Positions 41,648 to 50,586 of a stretch of 64,000 nucleotides of DNA are shown here, piece after piece. A program made the translations under genes and the position numbers. Numbering within the stretch: position 1 is the first letter of the stretch; every line of letters begins with the position of its first letter. The stretch comes from RACS-047 sp031553855 (lineage in GTDB: Bacteria > Bacillota > Clostridia > Christensenellales > Pumilibacteraceae), in contig JAVBKW010000014.1 of assembly GCA_031553855.1 (NCBI GenBank), positions 6,128 through 70,127 on the forward strand. Direction: 5' to 3'. The notes under the pieces were generated by a model, which saw nothing but the letters and a program-made list of their open reading frames with translations, was not told the origin of the DNA and searched no databases.

Positions 41648-43378
41648 TCAGACAGTCTTAAAGAAAAATTCGCTGTAGTTTTTAACTGCGTCCTCAATAT
41701 CTAAACAGTCTTCCATAGACAGCTCTTTTGTTTTTCTGATGTTTTCTAAAATATGGGGAAAGCTTTGCACAATATATTCCAAAAACCCGCCGTTAAATTC
41801 CCTTATATGCTTTACGGGTATTTTTTTGAGCAGCTCCTTCATCGTTATATAGAGGATTATGACCTGCTGCTCGACCTCCAGCGGGGAATGGACATTTTGT
41901 TTTAAGCTCTCCGTGGTGCGCTCGCCCTGCTCAAGCATTTTGGCGGTGGCAGCGTCCAATTCCGAGCCGAACTGGGCAAAGACCGCAAGCTCGCGGTACT
42001 GCGAAAGGTCGAGCCTCAGCTTTCCGCTGACTGTTTTCATAGCCTTTATTTGCGCGCTTGAGCCAACTCTCGAAACCGAAAGGCCTACGTTGACCGCCGG
42101 ACGGATGCCCGCGTTGAAAAGCTCCTGCTCAAGATATATCTGACCGTCGGTTATTGAAATGACGTTCGTGGGGATATATGCCGAAATATCGCCTGCCAGC
42201 GTTTCTACGATAGGCAGCGCGGTTATCGAACCGCCGCTAAGCTCTTTTGACAGCTTAGCCGAACGCTCCAAAAGCCTTGAATGCAGATAGAAAATGTCGC
42301 CGGGATACGCCTCTCTTCCGGGCGGGCGTTTAAGCAGCAAGCTCATAGCCCTGTATGCTACGGCGTGCTTTGAGAGGTCGTCATAAACTATTAAAACGTC
42401 CTTGCCCTCATACATCAGTTCTTCGGCCATAGCGCAGCCGGCAAAGGGCGCGATATACTGCATAGGGCTTGAATCCTTAGCCGTGGAACAGACAATAGTG
42501 GTATATTCCATCGCGCCGAACTCCGAAAGAGTATGCATAATTTTGCTGATCGTTCCGGCTTTTTGCCCTATCGCAACGTATACGCAAAAAACGTTTTTGC
42601 CTTTCTGGTTAATGATAGTATCAATAGCTATAGCTGTTTTTCCGGTCTGACGGTCGCCTATAATAAGCTCGCGCTGGCCCTTTCCGATAGGTATCATCGA
42701 ATCGATAGCCAAAATACCCGTCTGGAGCGGCTGATTTACCTTGCCCCTCTCAACGATTTCCGGAGCGCGCGCCTCGATAGGACGGCGTTTTAGGGTTTTG
42801 ATTTCGCCCAGACCGTCGATAGCCTGGCCGAGTGAATTAACAACGCGCCCCAGCAGCTCCGTTCCCACCGGCACCTCTACAATTCTGCCCGTCGCAGCGG
42901 CGATCATACCCGCGGTGACCCTGTCCTCGTCCGCCAAAACGATCGCGCCGACTTCCGACTCCTCCAGATTTAAAACTATTGCCTGAACGGAACCGTCGAT
43001 ATCGAGAAGCTCTCCGTATTTCGCGTCTTTTAGCCCTTCGATCTTAATGACGCCGTCGCCGGAAAATATGACTCTGCCCGCTCTTGTGCTGGCAAAAGCC
43101 GGCTTAAAAGAATCGACCTTGCTTTTAAAGCTTTTATCGATTATTCCGTCTGAATCGTCGGTTGCGGATCCCGCCTTTTTTAAAGAAGAAAGCTGGCCTT
43201 TTACGGTGGCGTCGTAATAGTTTTCGCCGTCAATGATCAAAACGCCGCCGATCAAAGATGCGTCGGTTTCGTAAGAAAAATCAGCCTTACCGTTATGTTT
43301 CTTTAAAAACGAGGCTTCAATTTTCTTTTTTTCTGATTGCTCCAGCTCTTTTGCGGAAATTACCCTGATCAAAGCCAT
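41648..43378 (-). CDS. atpA: ATP synthase delta-CTD/alpha fusion
   Basis: 576 residues, about 70 longer than a normal alpha subunit. Residues 1-70 match the C-terminal domain of the delta subunit (OSCP): VISAKELEQSEKKKIEASFL, TDASLIGGVLIIDGE, YDATVKGQLSSLKK. After a linker of about 30 residues the alpha beta-barrel begins (AGRVIFSGDGVIKIEGLKDA), then Walker A GDRQTGKTAIAIDTI and the rest of alpha. No separate atpH exists: atpF ends at this start codon (TAATG overlap). Both the delta N-terminal domain and the usual alpha N-terminal helix that docks to it appear absent, so the fusion could replace that contact by a covalent link. ATG 43378 is preferred over 43390. Confidence 0.93.
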   Translation of the reverse strand: MALIRVISAKELEQSEKKKIEASFLKKHNGKADFSYETDASLIGGVLIIDGENYYDATVKGQLSSLKKAGSATDDSDGIIDKSFKSKVDSFKPAFASTRAGRVIFSGDGVIKIEGLKDAKYGELLDIDGSVQAIVLNLEESEVGAIVLADEDRVTAGMIAAATGRIVEVPVGTELLGRVVNSLGQAIDGLGEIKTLKRRPIEARAPEIVERGKVNQPLQTGILAIDSMIPIGKGQRELIIGDRQTGKTAIAIDTIINQKGKNVFCVYVAIGQKAGTISKIMHTLSEFGAMEYTTIVCSTAKDSSPMQYIAPFAGCAMAEELMYEGKDVLIVYDDLSKHAVAYRAMSLLLKRPPGREAYPGDIFYLHSRLLERSAKLSKELSGGSITALPIVETLAGDISAYIPTNVISITDGQIYLEQELFNAGIRPAVNVGLSVSRVGSSAQIKAMKTVSGKLRLDLSQYRELAVFAQFGSELDAATAKMLEQGERTTESLKQNVHSPLEVEQQVIILYITMKELLKKIPVKHIREFNGGFLEYIVQSFPHILENIRKTKELSMEDCLDIEDAVKNYSEFFFKTV

Positions 43379-43878
43379 TATTTTTCCCACTCCGTAAGGC
43401 AGGCGTCGATAATATCCTTATTGTCTTTTTCGCTTATTTCACGCTCGAGGACTTTTCCGGCGATATCGACAGCCATTTTACTTACTGCCGTTTTAAATTC
43501 GTTGCTAAGCCTTTCTTTCGACGCTTTAGATTCTTCTTTCGCGCTCAAAAGTATGTTTTGCGCCGATTTCTCGGCTTGAGAAACTATCTCGTCCGCACGT
43601 ACCTGCGCTTTTTCGGCAGCCTCCGCGCTGACTCTTACCGCTTCCTGTTTAACGTCGGCAACCATACCCTCATATTTGTTTTTCATATCCAAAGCTTCGG
43701 CGTTTAGCTTATCGTTCTCGCTAAAAACGTCGTTTAAGTGCTTGTTATGGTCGCTGATTATCTTTTTCATCGGTTTATACAGCAAAAAAACCATCACGGC
43801 CACCAAAACAGCAAGCGCGATTATATGAAAAAGCATCCCCTGAAGCGTAATACCGAGTTTACCAAATATTTCACCCAT
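43378..43878 (-). CDS. atpF: ATP synthase b subunit
   Basis: 166 residues: one membrane helix (MLFHIIALAVLVAVMVFLLY) then a long charged coiled coil forming the peripheral stalk (EAVRVSAEAAEKAQVRADEI). Its C-terminus should contact the delta-like domain at the front of AtpA. Normal length, with no extra delta domain fused. The stop overlaps the atpA start. Confidence 0.95.
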   Translation of the reverse strand: MGEIFGKLGITLQGMLFHIIALAVLVAVMVFLLYKPMKKIISDHNKHLNDVFSENDKLNAEALDMKNKYEGMVADVKQEAVRVSAEAAEKAQVRADEIVSQAEKSAQNILLSAKEESKASKERLSNEFKTAVSKMAVDIAGKVLEREISEKDNKDIIDACLTEWEK

Positions 43879-43905
43879 TTTTATCTTAATTCCTTAAACC
43901 TATTA

Positions 43906-44172
43906 CTACATTATGATGGTCATAAGTGCGATAAATACGCCGTAAATAGCCGTAGTTTCCGCAAAAATAAGGCCGAACATAAGCGTACTTCTTATTTTCT
44001 TTTCCGCCTCGGGCTGACGCGCGATTGCCTCGACAGATTTTCCCGTCGCTATTCCTATACCGATACCTGCGCCGAGTCCGGTTAAGGCCGCGATACCCGC
44101 GCCGATCGCCGCATATTCTCCGACTGCCGATATAAGGCTGGCTACTACCGATACGATTGCCGTTACTAACAT
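43906..44172 (-). CDS. atpE: ATP synthase c subunit
   Basis: 88 residues, two membrane helices with the polar loop ATGKSVEAIARQPEAEKK. The ion-binding glutamate lies in FAETTAIYG of helix 2. Helix 1 reads GAGIGIGIATG; sodium-type rings have Gln where Ile stands here (GVGQG), while ETT-x2-Y of helix 2 resembles sodium-type sites. Ion choice cannot be decided from the sequence alone. Confidence 0.95.
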   Translation of the reverse strand: MLVTAIVSVVASLISAVGEYAAIGAGIAALTGLGAGIGIGIATGKSVEAIARQPEAEKKIRSTLMFGLIFAETTAIYGVFIALMTIIM

Positions 44173-44229
44173 TTTAAAAATCCTCCAAAGTTATATGCAA
44201 ATATTGATTAATTTGAAAACCGTTTAAAA

Positions 44230-44919
44230 TTATTCCGTAGCTTCATTTATGAGCGACATCGAAAGGAACATATAAACATACGCCTGAATAAGCGCGTGGA
44301 ATATTGTGAAAATGACGTTGCCCGCCGCCCCGATAATGCCGAAATAGTTCACAACGGGGGGCAGCATATGATAAATAATATCCATAATAAGGTAGCCGCA
44401 GAATACGCTTCCGAACATACGCAGGGCTATAGAAAAAGGAACTACTATGTCTGAAATATCGATAAGCGGGTTAAGGTAATGCTTGAGCCTTTTAAGCTTT
44501 TTCTCTTTGAAACCCATGATGAATATAATTATAAACGACGTTATTCCAAACACCAGCGTCAGGCTTAAATCTGTGGTTGCCGGGCGCACGTTAAGCATTT
44601 CAAGCAGCGTCGTCATACAGATAAAGGCGGAACAACTGAAGAAAAATGCGCCTGTAAAACCGCTGTTGTGCCCGTTCTGCTCCTTTGCGTTGCCGTCGAA
44701 AACGTTCACAAGGTATTCAATAAGTATTCTGAAACCGGACTTTTTGCGGTGTTCAACGCTCCAGCGCGGAATAAAGAAAATTCGAATCACAAGCGCGATA
44801 GCGATAAGGACAAACACAGTCAGCGCCGTTGAAACCATAGTCTGGGTAACGACAAAATCGCCGATGCTGAAAACCGGCCCTGGTACGATATCGATTTCTA
44901 AGGATTGAGTGGATGCCAT
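44230..44919 (-). CDS. atpB: ATP synthase a subunit
   Basis: 229 residues, about five membrane helices. The essential arginine lies in PFSIALRMFGSVFCGYL; the usual Asn after FG is Ser here. The C-terminal helix AAGNVIFTIFHALIQAYVYMFLSMSLI is typical. ATG 44919 (MASTQSLEI) is chosen because AAGAAGG stands upstream; a more distal ATG would add a non-homologous head. First gene of the operon; no atpI is seen before it. Confidence 0.94.
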   Translation of the reverse strand: MASTQSLEIDIVPGPVFSIGDFVVTQTMVSTALTVFVLIAIALVIRIFFIPRWSVEHRKKSGFRILIEYLVNVFDGNAKEQNGHNSGFTGAFFFSCSAFICMTTLLEMLNVRPATTDLSLTLVFGITSFIIIFIMGFKEKKLKRLKHYLNPLIDISDIVVPFSIALRMFGSVFCGYLIMDIIYHMLPPVVNYFGIIGAAGNVIFTIFHALIQAYVYMFLSMSLINEATE

Positions 44920-45027
44920 TTTTATGTGCCTTCTTACAATAATAATATGATAAAAAATTAATGAATTTACGACTGTTTTCATTCTATACCCGGTTCAAAA
45001 ATAAAGCAAGCAAATTGCGGGTCTGTT

Positions 45028-46002
45028 CTAGTATTTATCGGCAAAAAAAGACTTCTGACGGGTAAAAAGCGGGCTGCCGCCGTCAAACATTTTTTGGCAA
45101 AGCTCCCCTACGGTGAAAACAAAATCGCTAGTTTTACACGGCTGCAAAGCCGCCACGCCGTTTTTGATGTTCAACTGCGTTATAATATTATTATCTTTAA
45201 TTTGAGCGTCGATAATTCGTAATTTTACAGATAAATCCAAATCTTTTTTATACGGATAGGTTTGCAGCATTTTTTTAACGTTTATGATCCGCCCTTGCAG
45301 ATAATGCTTATCGGTTTTCGTAAAATCCTCATAGATAAGGCCTTTGAAATTTTCCGCGCTGTTAAAAAGTTTCATATCCTTTGCGGCGTAAAACAAAATT
45401 CTGTTTTTATCGCAGAACGCGAAAGCAAAATCTTCGTGTGCGGATAGTATAGTGCATACTATACCGTCGGATGCAAATTCACTGAATTTTAAGCACAGAT
45501 TATGGGGGTTCAGCTTCAAATAATTATCAAAGCCGATTGAGCTGATATACTCCTCGTAAATGTCTATTATCGCGCTATAGTCATCCTCGCCCGCTAAGCG
45601 CGATTTAAACCTCGTTCCGCCGTCTATCACGCTCTCGCTGTATGAATTAATATCTGCAAACGAATAACGCTTATAATATTCGCGGTTAAAGGGATGCAGC
45701 ACGCAAAAAGCATAGCCGCGGTCGTATAATTTTTTAAAGCCCTCGTCAATTATTGATGCTATATGGCCTTTGCCGCGATAATCTTTTAACGTCGAAAGCG
45801 CGGAAAAATAAGGCAGCAGGGTTTTTCGCCCCAAAAAAAACGCCGGTTTTTCTATGACGTACCCTGCGCTGATAATTTTACCGTTTTCCTTTTTTAACAA
45901 AACGTTATCTTCGGTTATGCAATTAGAAAAAAAGTAATCTATAAACTCTTTAGAATCGTCAAAGCCGTCCTTATATAATTCTTTTAGCTCCTTAGTTTCC
46001 AT
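45028..46002 (-). CDS. GNAT-family acetyltransferase, Eis-like
   Basis: 324 residues. The N-terminal GNAT fold shows the acetyl-CoA loop KDYRGKGHIASIIDEG and LHPFNREYYKRYSF, an arrangement like Eis/enhanced intracellular survival proteins. The second half carries a less conserved GNAT-like region and a short SCP2-like C-terminal part (VFTVGELCQKMFDGGSPLF). Shorter than typical Eis (about 400). The substrate is unknown. It lies one base from the yraN start region on the same strand. Confidence 0.8.
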   Translation of the reverse strand: METKELKELYKDGFDDSKEFIDYFFSNCITEDNVLLKKENGKIISAGYVIEKPAFFLGRKTLLPYFSALSTLKDYRGKGHIASIIDEGFKKLYDRGYAFCVLHPFNREYYKRYSFADINSYSESVIDGGTRFKSRLAGEDDYSAIIDIYEEYISSIGFDNYLKLNPHNLCLKFSEFASDGIVCTILSAHEDFAFAFCDKNRILFYAAKDMKLFNSAENFKGLIYEDFTKTDKHYLQGRIINVKKMLQTYPYKKDLDLSVKLRIIDAQIKDNNIITQLNIKNGVAALQPCKTSDFVFTVGELCQKMFDGGSPLFTRQKSFFADKY

Positions 46003-46003
46003 A

Positions 46004-46366
46004 TTAATACCTCAAATAACTGTCGAAAGCATTCTCAATATGATTGACTTCTCTTTCAGCCAAATACACCTCTATAACGTCGAAACGCACAGGAATGTTA
46101 AAGAGGCGGAATTTCTTGATATACTGGCTGGCTACCTGATTAATTTTGTTTCTTTTATGATAATTGACCGCCTCGGCAGGCAGTCCGTACGCGTCCGACA
46201 TCCTGGTTTTCACCTCGACGAAAATCAAGTATTCCTCATCCGTTACGATAAGGTCAATTTCACCGATATCGGTTGTGTAATTTTTGTTTAAAATGCGGTA
46301 GCCTTTCCGAATAAGATAGCTCGCGGCGATCTCCTCGCCCGATTTACCCTTAATAATATTTGCCAT
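46004..46366 (-). CDS. UPF0102 nuclease-like protein YraN
   Basis: 120 residues of the YraN family with an endonuclease-like fold: GKSGEEIAASYLIRKGYRIL, then DIGEIDLIVTDEEYLIFVEV with the D-x(n)-E-x-K residues (FVEVKTRMS). Commonly encoded beside rnhB, as here. The exact role is unknown. Confidence 0.93.
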   Translation of the reverse strand: MANIIKGKSGEEIAASYLIRKGYRILNKNYTTDIGEIDLIVTDEEYLIFVEVKTRMSDAYGLPAEAVNYHKRNKINQVASQYIKKFRLFNIPVRFDVIEVYLAEREVNHIENAFDSYLRY

Positions 46367-46405
46367 TTTATACTCCGTTCCGCCGTAAATTCGGCGGCAC
46401 CTTTT

Positions 46406-47035
46406 TTAAACGACCGTTTCCTCCCGGCTCTCCGGCGCAACGATATTCTTCAAAAAACTGTCGCGGTGGATTTCGCACTTACCGTATTTTATTATAGCGT
46501 CGATGTGTTCCTTAGTGCCGTAGCCTTTATGTCTGGCAAAACCGTATTCGGGAAACTTCTTATCAAAATCGCGCATAAGTCTGTCGCGCCAAACTTTAGC
46601 CAAAATCGACGCGGCGGCGATATTATAGCTCAGCGCGTCGCCCTTGATTATAGGCTCGTATCTGTATTTTATATCCAACCCTTTAACGGCGTCTACTAAA
46701 ACAACGTCGGGCCTGACTTTAGTTAATCCCTCTATCGCTTTTTTCATCGCAAACTTCGTTGCCTCCAAAATATTTATGGCGTCGATAAGGCGGTTGTCGG
46801 CCTCAAAAATGCAGTAGTCGAGCGCATGGAGACAAATCTGCTCAAATAATTCCTCGCGCACGCTTTCTTTAACCGCCTTTGAATCGTTGATTTTATCAAT
46901 ATAAAACCCGGCGGGCATTACTGCCGCGGCGCAAACCACAGAGCCGGCAAGAGGGCCTCTGCCCGCCTCATCGACTCCTGCGACTATCAACGGCGCGTAT
47001 TTAAGATCGAATTTAAAAAGGTCATCTGTCGGCAT
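46406..47035 (-). CDS. rnhB: Ribonuclease HII
   Basis: 209 residues. Removes ribonucleotides from RNA-DNA hybrids. Active-site motif VAGVDEAGRGPLAGSVVCAA (DEAGRGP), then VVLVDAVKGL and HKGYGTKEHIDAI. It overlaps rbgA by 14 bases, showing translational coupling. Confidence 0.96.
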   Translation of the reverse strand: MPTDDLFKFDLKYAPLIVAGVDEAGRGPLAGSVVCAAAVMPAGFYIDKINDSKAVKESVREELFEQICLHALDYCIFEADNRLIDAINILEATKFAMKKAIEGLTKVRPDVVLVDAVKGLDIKYRYEPIIKGDALSYNIAAASILAKVWRDRLMRDFDKKFPEYGFARHKGYGTKEHIDAIIKYGKCEIHRDSFLKNIVAPESREETVV

Positions 47036-47876
47036 AATCGCCCGCCTTTTCTAAAATTATTTTGCCTAAGCGCCCTTTGCGGAAATCCTCCAGAACGGCG
47101 TCCGCCATCCTTTCAACGTCAGGCTCGCCGCCCTTTAAAAGATACCCGCGCGCCTTTGCCGCATCTTTAAGAGTCTCTAACGCAGAATCCCTGTAAAGAG
47201 TCTTATAACGCTCAAACAAAGCTTTCGGGTATAGCGCATTTATTTCATTAATAAAATCGCACGTCAGCTCGAATATATCGTTTACCTCGTCCTTGATGCT
47301 GCCTATATAGGCAAGATGACGGGCAACCGTTTGATCGGTAAGTTTAGGGTATAAAGTGCCCGGAGTGTCGAGCACCTCAAAATATTCGTTCACCCTCACC
47401 CACTGCTTGCCGCGCGTAACACCGGGTTTGTTCCCCGTAACCGTCTTTCCGCTGCCGCATAAATTATTGATTATAGTCGATTTGCCGCAATTGGGCACTC
47501 CCGCAACAAGAGCGCGGATAGCGGTTTTCACGCCTTTGAGCCTATATCTTTCCAGCTTTTCTCCGCACATAGTTTTCGCCGCTTTCAGTATCGGCGCCGC
47601 GCTGTTTGTAGCCGTGCCTACTGTTGAAAGAGCCGTACTTTCCGCCTCCGACAAATATGTCATCCACTCCTCAACGAGGCTCACAGGGGCCAAATCCGCC
47701 TTATTTAACACATATATGATTTTTTTATGCTTAAACATCTCGTCAAAAACGGGATTTAAACACGAAAAAGGCGCGCGCGCATCAAGCACATAAATGATGA
47801 CGTCAACGAGCTTTAAATTCTCTTCCATCATCCTTACGGCCTTAGCCATATGCCCGGGAAACCAATGTATATTCAT
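47022..47876 (-). CDS. rbgA: Ribosome biogenesis GTPase RbgA (YlqF)
   Basis: 284 residues, circularly permuted GTPase that assembles the 50S subunit. NIHWFPGHMAKAVRMMEE at the N-terminus, then G4 NKADL, G1 GVPNCGKSTIINNL and G3 DTPGTL in the permuted order. rbgA-rnhB is a standard pair. rplS, which normally lies near trmD and rbgA, is not here. Confidence 0.96.
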   Translation of the reverse strand: MNIHWFPGHMAKAVRMMEENLKLVDVIIYVLDARAPFSCLNPVFDEMFKHKKIIYVLNKADLAPVSLVEEWMTYLSEAESTALSTVGTATNSAAPILKAAKTMCGEKLERYRLKGVKTAIRALVAGVPNCGKSTIINNLCGSGKTVTGNKPGVTRGKQWVRVNEYFEVLDTPGTLYPKLTDQTVARHLAYIGSIKDEVNDIFELTCDFINEINALYPKALFERYKTLYRDSALETLKDAAKARGYLLKGGEPDVERMADAVLEDFRKGRLGKIILEKAGDYADR

Positions 47877-47969
47877 TTATTTTCTCCTAAAGATAAAGGC
47901 AGGCGCTCACGCAGCAAAATTCATGGTTAAAGATAAATTATCGCTTTTACCTCTTGCGCGTAAAGCCTC

Positions 47970-48341
47970 TCAAGAAAAATTTTCAAGGCAGCCGCATATC
48001 TCTTTTATAAAATCTGCCGGGAACGGTTTTTTATCCGGGAATACGACGGTATAATCTGTGTAATCGTACTGCGGATATTTTTCTTTCAAAACTGAGGCTA
48101 ATATTTTGCCGACCAGCAAGCTGATATGGGCTTTATACGCGGCGTACTGCAATATTATCTTGCCGTCCGCCTCCACCGTCGGAATGCCGTAATAAATTCT
48201 TTCCGTAGCTTTAGGGTATCTTTCAAATATCGCAGAGCGGATAGTAAGCAGCCTTTCACGTTTGTCGGAATTAAATTTAACTATATACAAATCGACGCCG
48301 GGAACACTTGCGTTTTCAGACGACTTAGCAACCTTTTGCAT
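47970..48341 (-). CDS. DUF1801 / YdhG-like protein
   Basis: 123 residues with the DUF1801 pattern: RERLLTIRSAIFERYPKATE, IYYGIPTVEADGKIILQYAA, and FPDKKPFPADFIKEI. Proteins of this fold include a bacterial frataxin-like iron chaperone, but function is unproven for most. ATG 48341 with GAGGGAAA upstream is chosen; longer frames run inside trmD and are not homologous. It overlaps no neighbour but follows trmD after 10 bases, in the place where rplS normally sits. Confidence 0.8.
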   Translation of the reverse strand: MQKVAKSSENASVPGVDLYIVKFNSDKRERLLTIRSAIFERYPKATERIYYGIPTVEADGKIILQYAAYKAHISLLVGKILASVLKEKYPQYDYTDYTVVFPDKKPFPADFIKEICGCLENFS

Positions 48342-48351
48342 TTTATTTCCC

Positions 48352-49032
48352 TCACTCGTTATCCTTAATAAGGTCCGGGCGTTTTTCCAGCGTAATCTTT
48401 TTTGCTTGCTCTTTTCGCCATTTTGCAATATTTTCGTGATGGCCGGACAATAAAATTTCGGGAACTTTTTCACCCATAAAGTCGGCGGGACGGGTGTATT
48501 GAGGATATTCCAAAAGGCCGTCAGAAAAGCTTTCATCCGCGCTCGATTCAGAGCTGCCTAAGACTCCCGGAATAAAACGGGAAACGCAGTCAGTAAATAC
48601 CATAGCGGCAAGCTCGCCGCCAGTGAGGATATAGTCGCCGACAGAAACCTCCGTATCGATGCACATATCTAAAACGCGTTGGTCTACGCCCTCGTAATGG
48701 CCGCACAGGATAAGAATTTTATCAAAAGACGCTGCAAAGTTTTCGGCGCCATGAGACGAAAGAACCTCGCCCTTAGGCGACATAAAGATCCTTAAATATT
48801 CGTGGTCGGGGTCGAGAGCTTCTATCGCGTCGAAAATCGGCTGGGGAGTCATAACCATTCCCGCGCCGCCGCCGAAAGGCATATCGTCGCATTTGAGATG
48901 CTTGTCCTTTGAAAAAGAACGGATGTCGGCAACCTCCAGCTCCAGCACGCCTTTACTGACCGCCCGCCCCGTTATACTCATAAACAAGGCGTCGAACATT
49001 TTAGGAAAAAGCGTTAGTATCTTAATCTTCAT
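48352..49032 (-). CDS. trmD: tRNA (guanine37-N1)-methyltransferase
   Basis: 226 residues of the trefoil-knot SPOUT family. MKIKILTLFPKMF at the start, CDDMPFGGGAGMVM, LCGHYEGVDQRVLD and VGDYILTGGELAAMVF form the SAM knot. ATG 49032 with GAGG upstream is preferred to 49047. It overlaps the end of rimM by 11 bases. Confidence 0.96.
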   Translation of the reverse strand: MKIKILTLFPKMFDALFMSITGRAVSKGVLELEVADIRSFSKDKHLKCDDMPFGGGAGMVMTPQPIFDAIEALDPDHEYLRIFMSPKGEVLSSHGAENFAASFDKILILCGHYEGVDQRVLDMCIDTEVSVGDYILTGGELAAMVFTDCVSRFIPGVLGSSESSADESFSDGLLEYPQYTRPADFMGEKVPEILLSGHHENIAKWRKEQAKKITLEKRPDLIKDNE

Positions 49033-49528
49033 AGACGCAAACCTCATTAAATTGCGCTTCCTTGATTATAAAAAGCTTTTCATCAACGTCAATTCTAGAA
49101 ATGATTCTTTTTAAAAAAGGAAACCGCACAGTCGCTTTGCCGTTTACCGCGGTGAAAACGTCCGCCGCGCCGTTCTGATCGACCTTTACGACCTCGCCGA
49201 TAAAGGCGCCGCCCTCGGTGAAAATTTTACAGCCTACGATATCGGCAATAAAAAAGCTCGATTCATCCAGATCGATTGCGTTTATGCGGTCGATTTGCAA
49301 AAATTTACCGACTAAAAGCTCCGCGTCATCGCGCGTATCCGTGCCTATAAACTGTAAAAAAACAAAATCGCCGTCTATTCTGCACGCAATGATTTTATAC
49401 GCCTTGTCGCCTATATAAACTACTTTCAGTTTTTTAAAGCGCATAGAGTCATCTGTCAACGCCCTTGCCTTGACTTCGCCCTTGATCCCTTGTGCTTTTA
49501 CAATTTCTCCGACGGTTATATAATCCAT
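49022..49528 (-). CDS. rimM: 16S rRNA processing protein RimM
   Basis: 168 residues. Binds S19 and helps mature the 30S head. The start MDYITVGEIVKAQGIKGEVK is typical, followed by the PRC-barrel half (VGCKIFTEGGAFIGEVVKV). AAGGTAG precedes ATG 49528. A 250-base gap with a fold-back repeat separates it from khpA. Confidence 0.95.
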   Translation of the reverse strand: MDYITVGEIVKAQGIKGEVKARALTDDSMRFKKLKVVYIGDKAYKIIACRIDGDFVFLQFIGTDTRDDAELLVGKFLQIDRINAIDLDESSFFIADIVGCKIFTEGGAFIGEVVKVDQNGAADVFTAVNGKATVRFPFLKRIISRIDVDEKLFIIKEAQFNEVCVYED

Positions 49529-49599
49529 ATTTTTTTCTACCTTAAAAATAAAGACGCAAAAATTAATAAGGGCTGAGTCATGCAAAATGAAACAGCCGC

Positions 49600-49766
49600 T
49601 TAACAAGAATGTGAATAAAATGAAGAATTTTGAGCGAGTATTTTTTGAATAGAAAATGACTTGTTTTTGCAGCTAATACCGGATGTATTGGCAAGAAAAG
49701 AAGGCTTTTTATATCAAAAAGACGACGCCTCTAAAATTCTGTCAACTAAATCAGCATTCTTGTTAA
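49600..49766. repeat. 167-bp fold-back element between khpA and rimM
   Basis: The ends TTAACAAGAATG and CATTCTTGTTAA are perfect 12-bp inverted repeats, with inner pairing AGAATTTT/AAAATTCT. No gene is seen inside. Size and build resemble the element at 22116-22277, although the end sequence differs. Confidence 0.7.
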
Positions 49767-49777
49767 CAATTATTAAA

Positions 49778-50011
49778 TCAGCTGTTATCTTCAGCTTCCA
49801 AAATCTCGACGGTATATTTTTTACCGCTTTTCATACCCGCAGCCTTTACGACCGTGCGGATAGCTTTAGCGATTTTTCCCTGCCTTCCGATAATTTTACC
49901 CATATCCGAACGGCTGACAGAAACCTTTATAGTTTCGCCTTCTTCCGTTACGCGTACGGCCGCTTTATCTTCGACAAGATTGTCGCATAAGTATTTTACC
50001 AATTCAACCAT
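49778..50011 (-). CDS. khpA: KH-domain RNA-binding protein KhpA (YlqC)
   Basis: 77 residues, a single KH domain with the GRQGKIAKAIR loop (DMGKIIGRQGKIAKAIRTVV). In Gram-positives it partners KhpB/Jag in post-transcriptional control. Standard position behind rpsP. Confidence 0.93.
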   Translation of the reverse strand: MVELVKYLCDNLVEDKAAVRVTEEGETIKVSVSRSDMGKIIGRQGKIAKAIRTVVKAAGMKSGKKYTVEILEAEDNS

Positions 50012-50132
50012 AAGAACTCCTGTTGCCGGACGATTTACTTCCGGATTTTGTTTTTTTGCTAAAAAAGAAAAGAGCGGGCGGGAAAATAGCTAATAAGCTA
50101 TCGCTGCGCTAGAAGTTTAAGCGCAAGTAATA

Positions 50133-50429
50133 TTACTCGCCTTTCTTTTTCTTAACTGCTTTAGTCTTTGCGGGAGCGGCTTTGCCCTGTTCCATAACGC
50201 CGGCCTTAACTAAAATAGCTTTAACGGTGTCGGTAGGCTGCGCTCCGTCCGCTATCCACTGTTTTGCCTTATCAGCGTCGAGTTTGACCTGATCGTCAGC
50301 GACAAGCGGATTGAACGTTCCGAGGACGTCGATGAACTTTCCGTCGCGCGGCGACTTTGAGTCTGCAACAACGATACGGTAGAACGGCGATTTCTTATCG
50401 CCCATACGTGTAAGTCTGATTTTAACCAT
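50133..50429 (-). CDS. rpsP: 30S ribosomal protein S16
   Basis: 98 residues: KIRLTRMGDKKSPFYRIVVA and DGKFIDVLGTFNPL are diagnostic. The C-terminus adds a lysine-rich tail (AKTKAVKKKKGE). First gene of the rpsP-khpA-rimM-trmD group, 157 bases from ffh. Confidence 0.97.
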   Translation of the reverse strand: MVKIRLTRMGDKKSPFYRIVVADSKSPRDGKFIDVLGTFNPLVADDQVKLDADKAKQWIADGAQPTDTVKAILVKAGVMEQGKAAPAKTKAVKKKKGE

Positions 50430-50586
50430 TTTTATTTCTCCTTATGTGTTTTACACAAATTTAATAACTTGATAAACATTTTAATAAACAGTATTGCAAG
50501 TAACCTAGAAAATCGTGCTGCCCTGTCGGCGCAAATGCAGGCTTTTGGCTTAAAGCTCTCGGGTTGTAAGGCAGGCGTCCGGAAGT

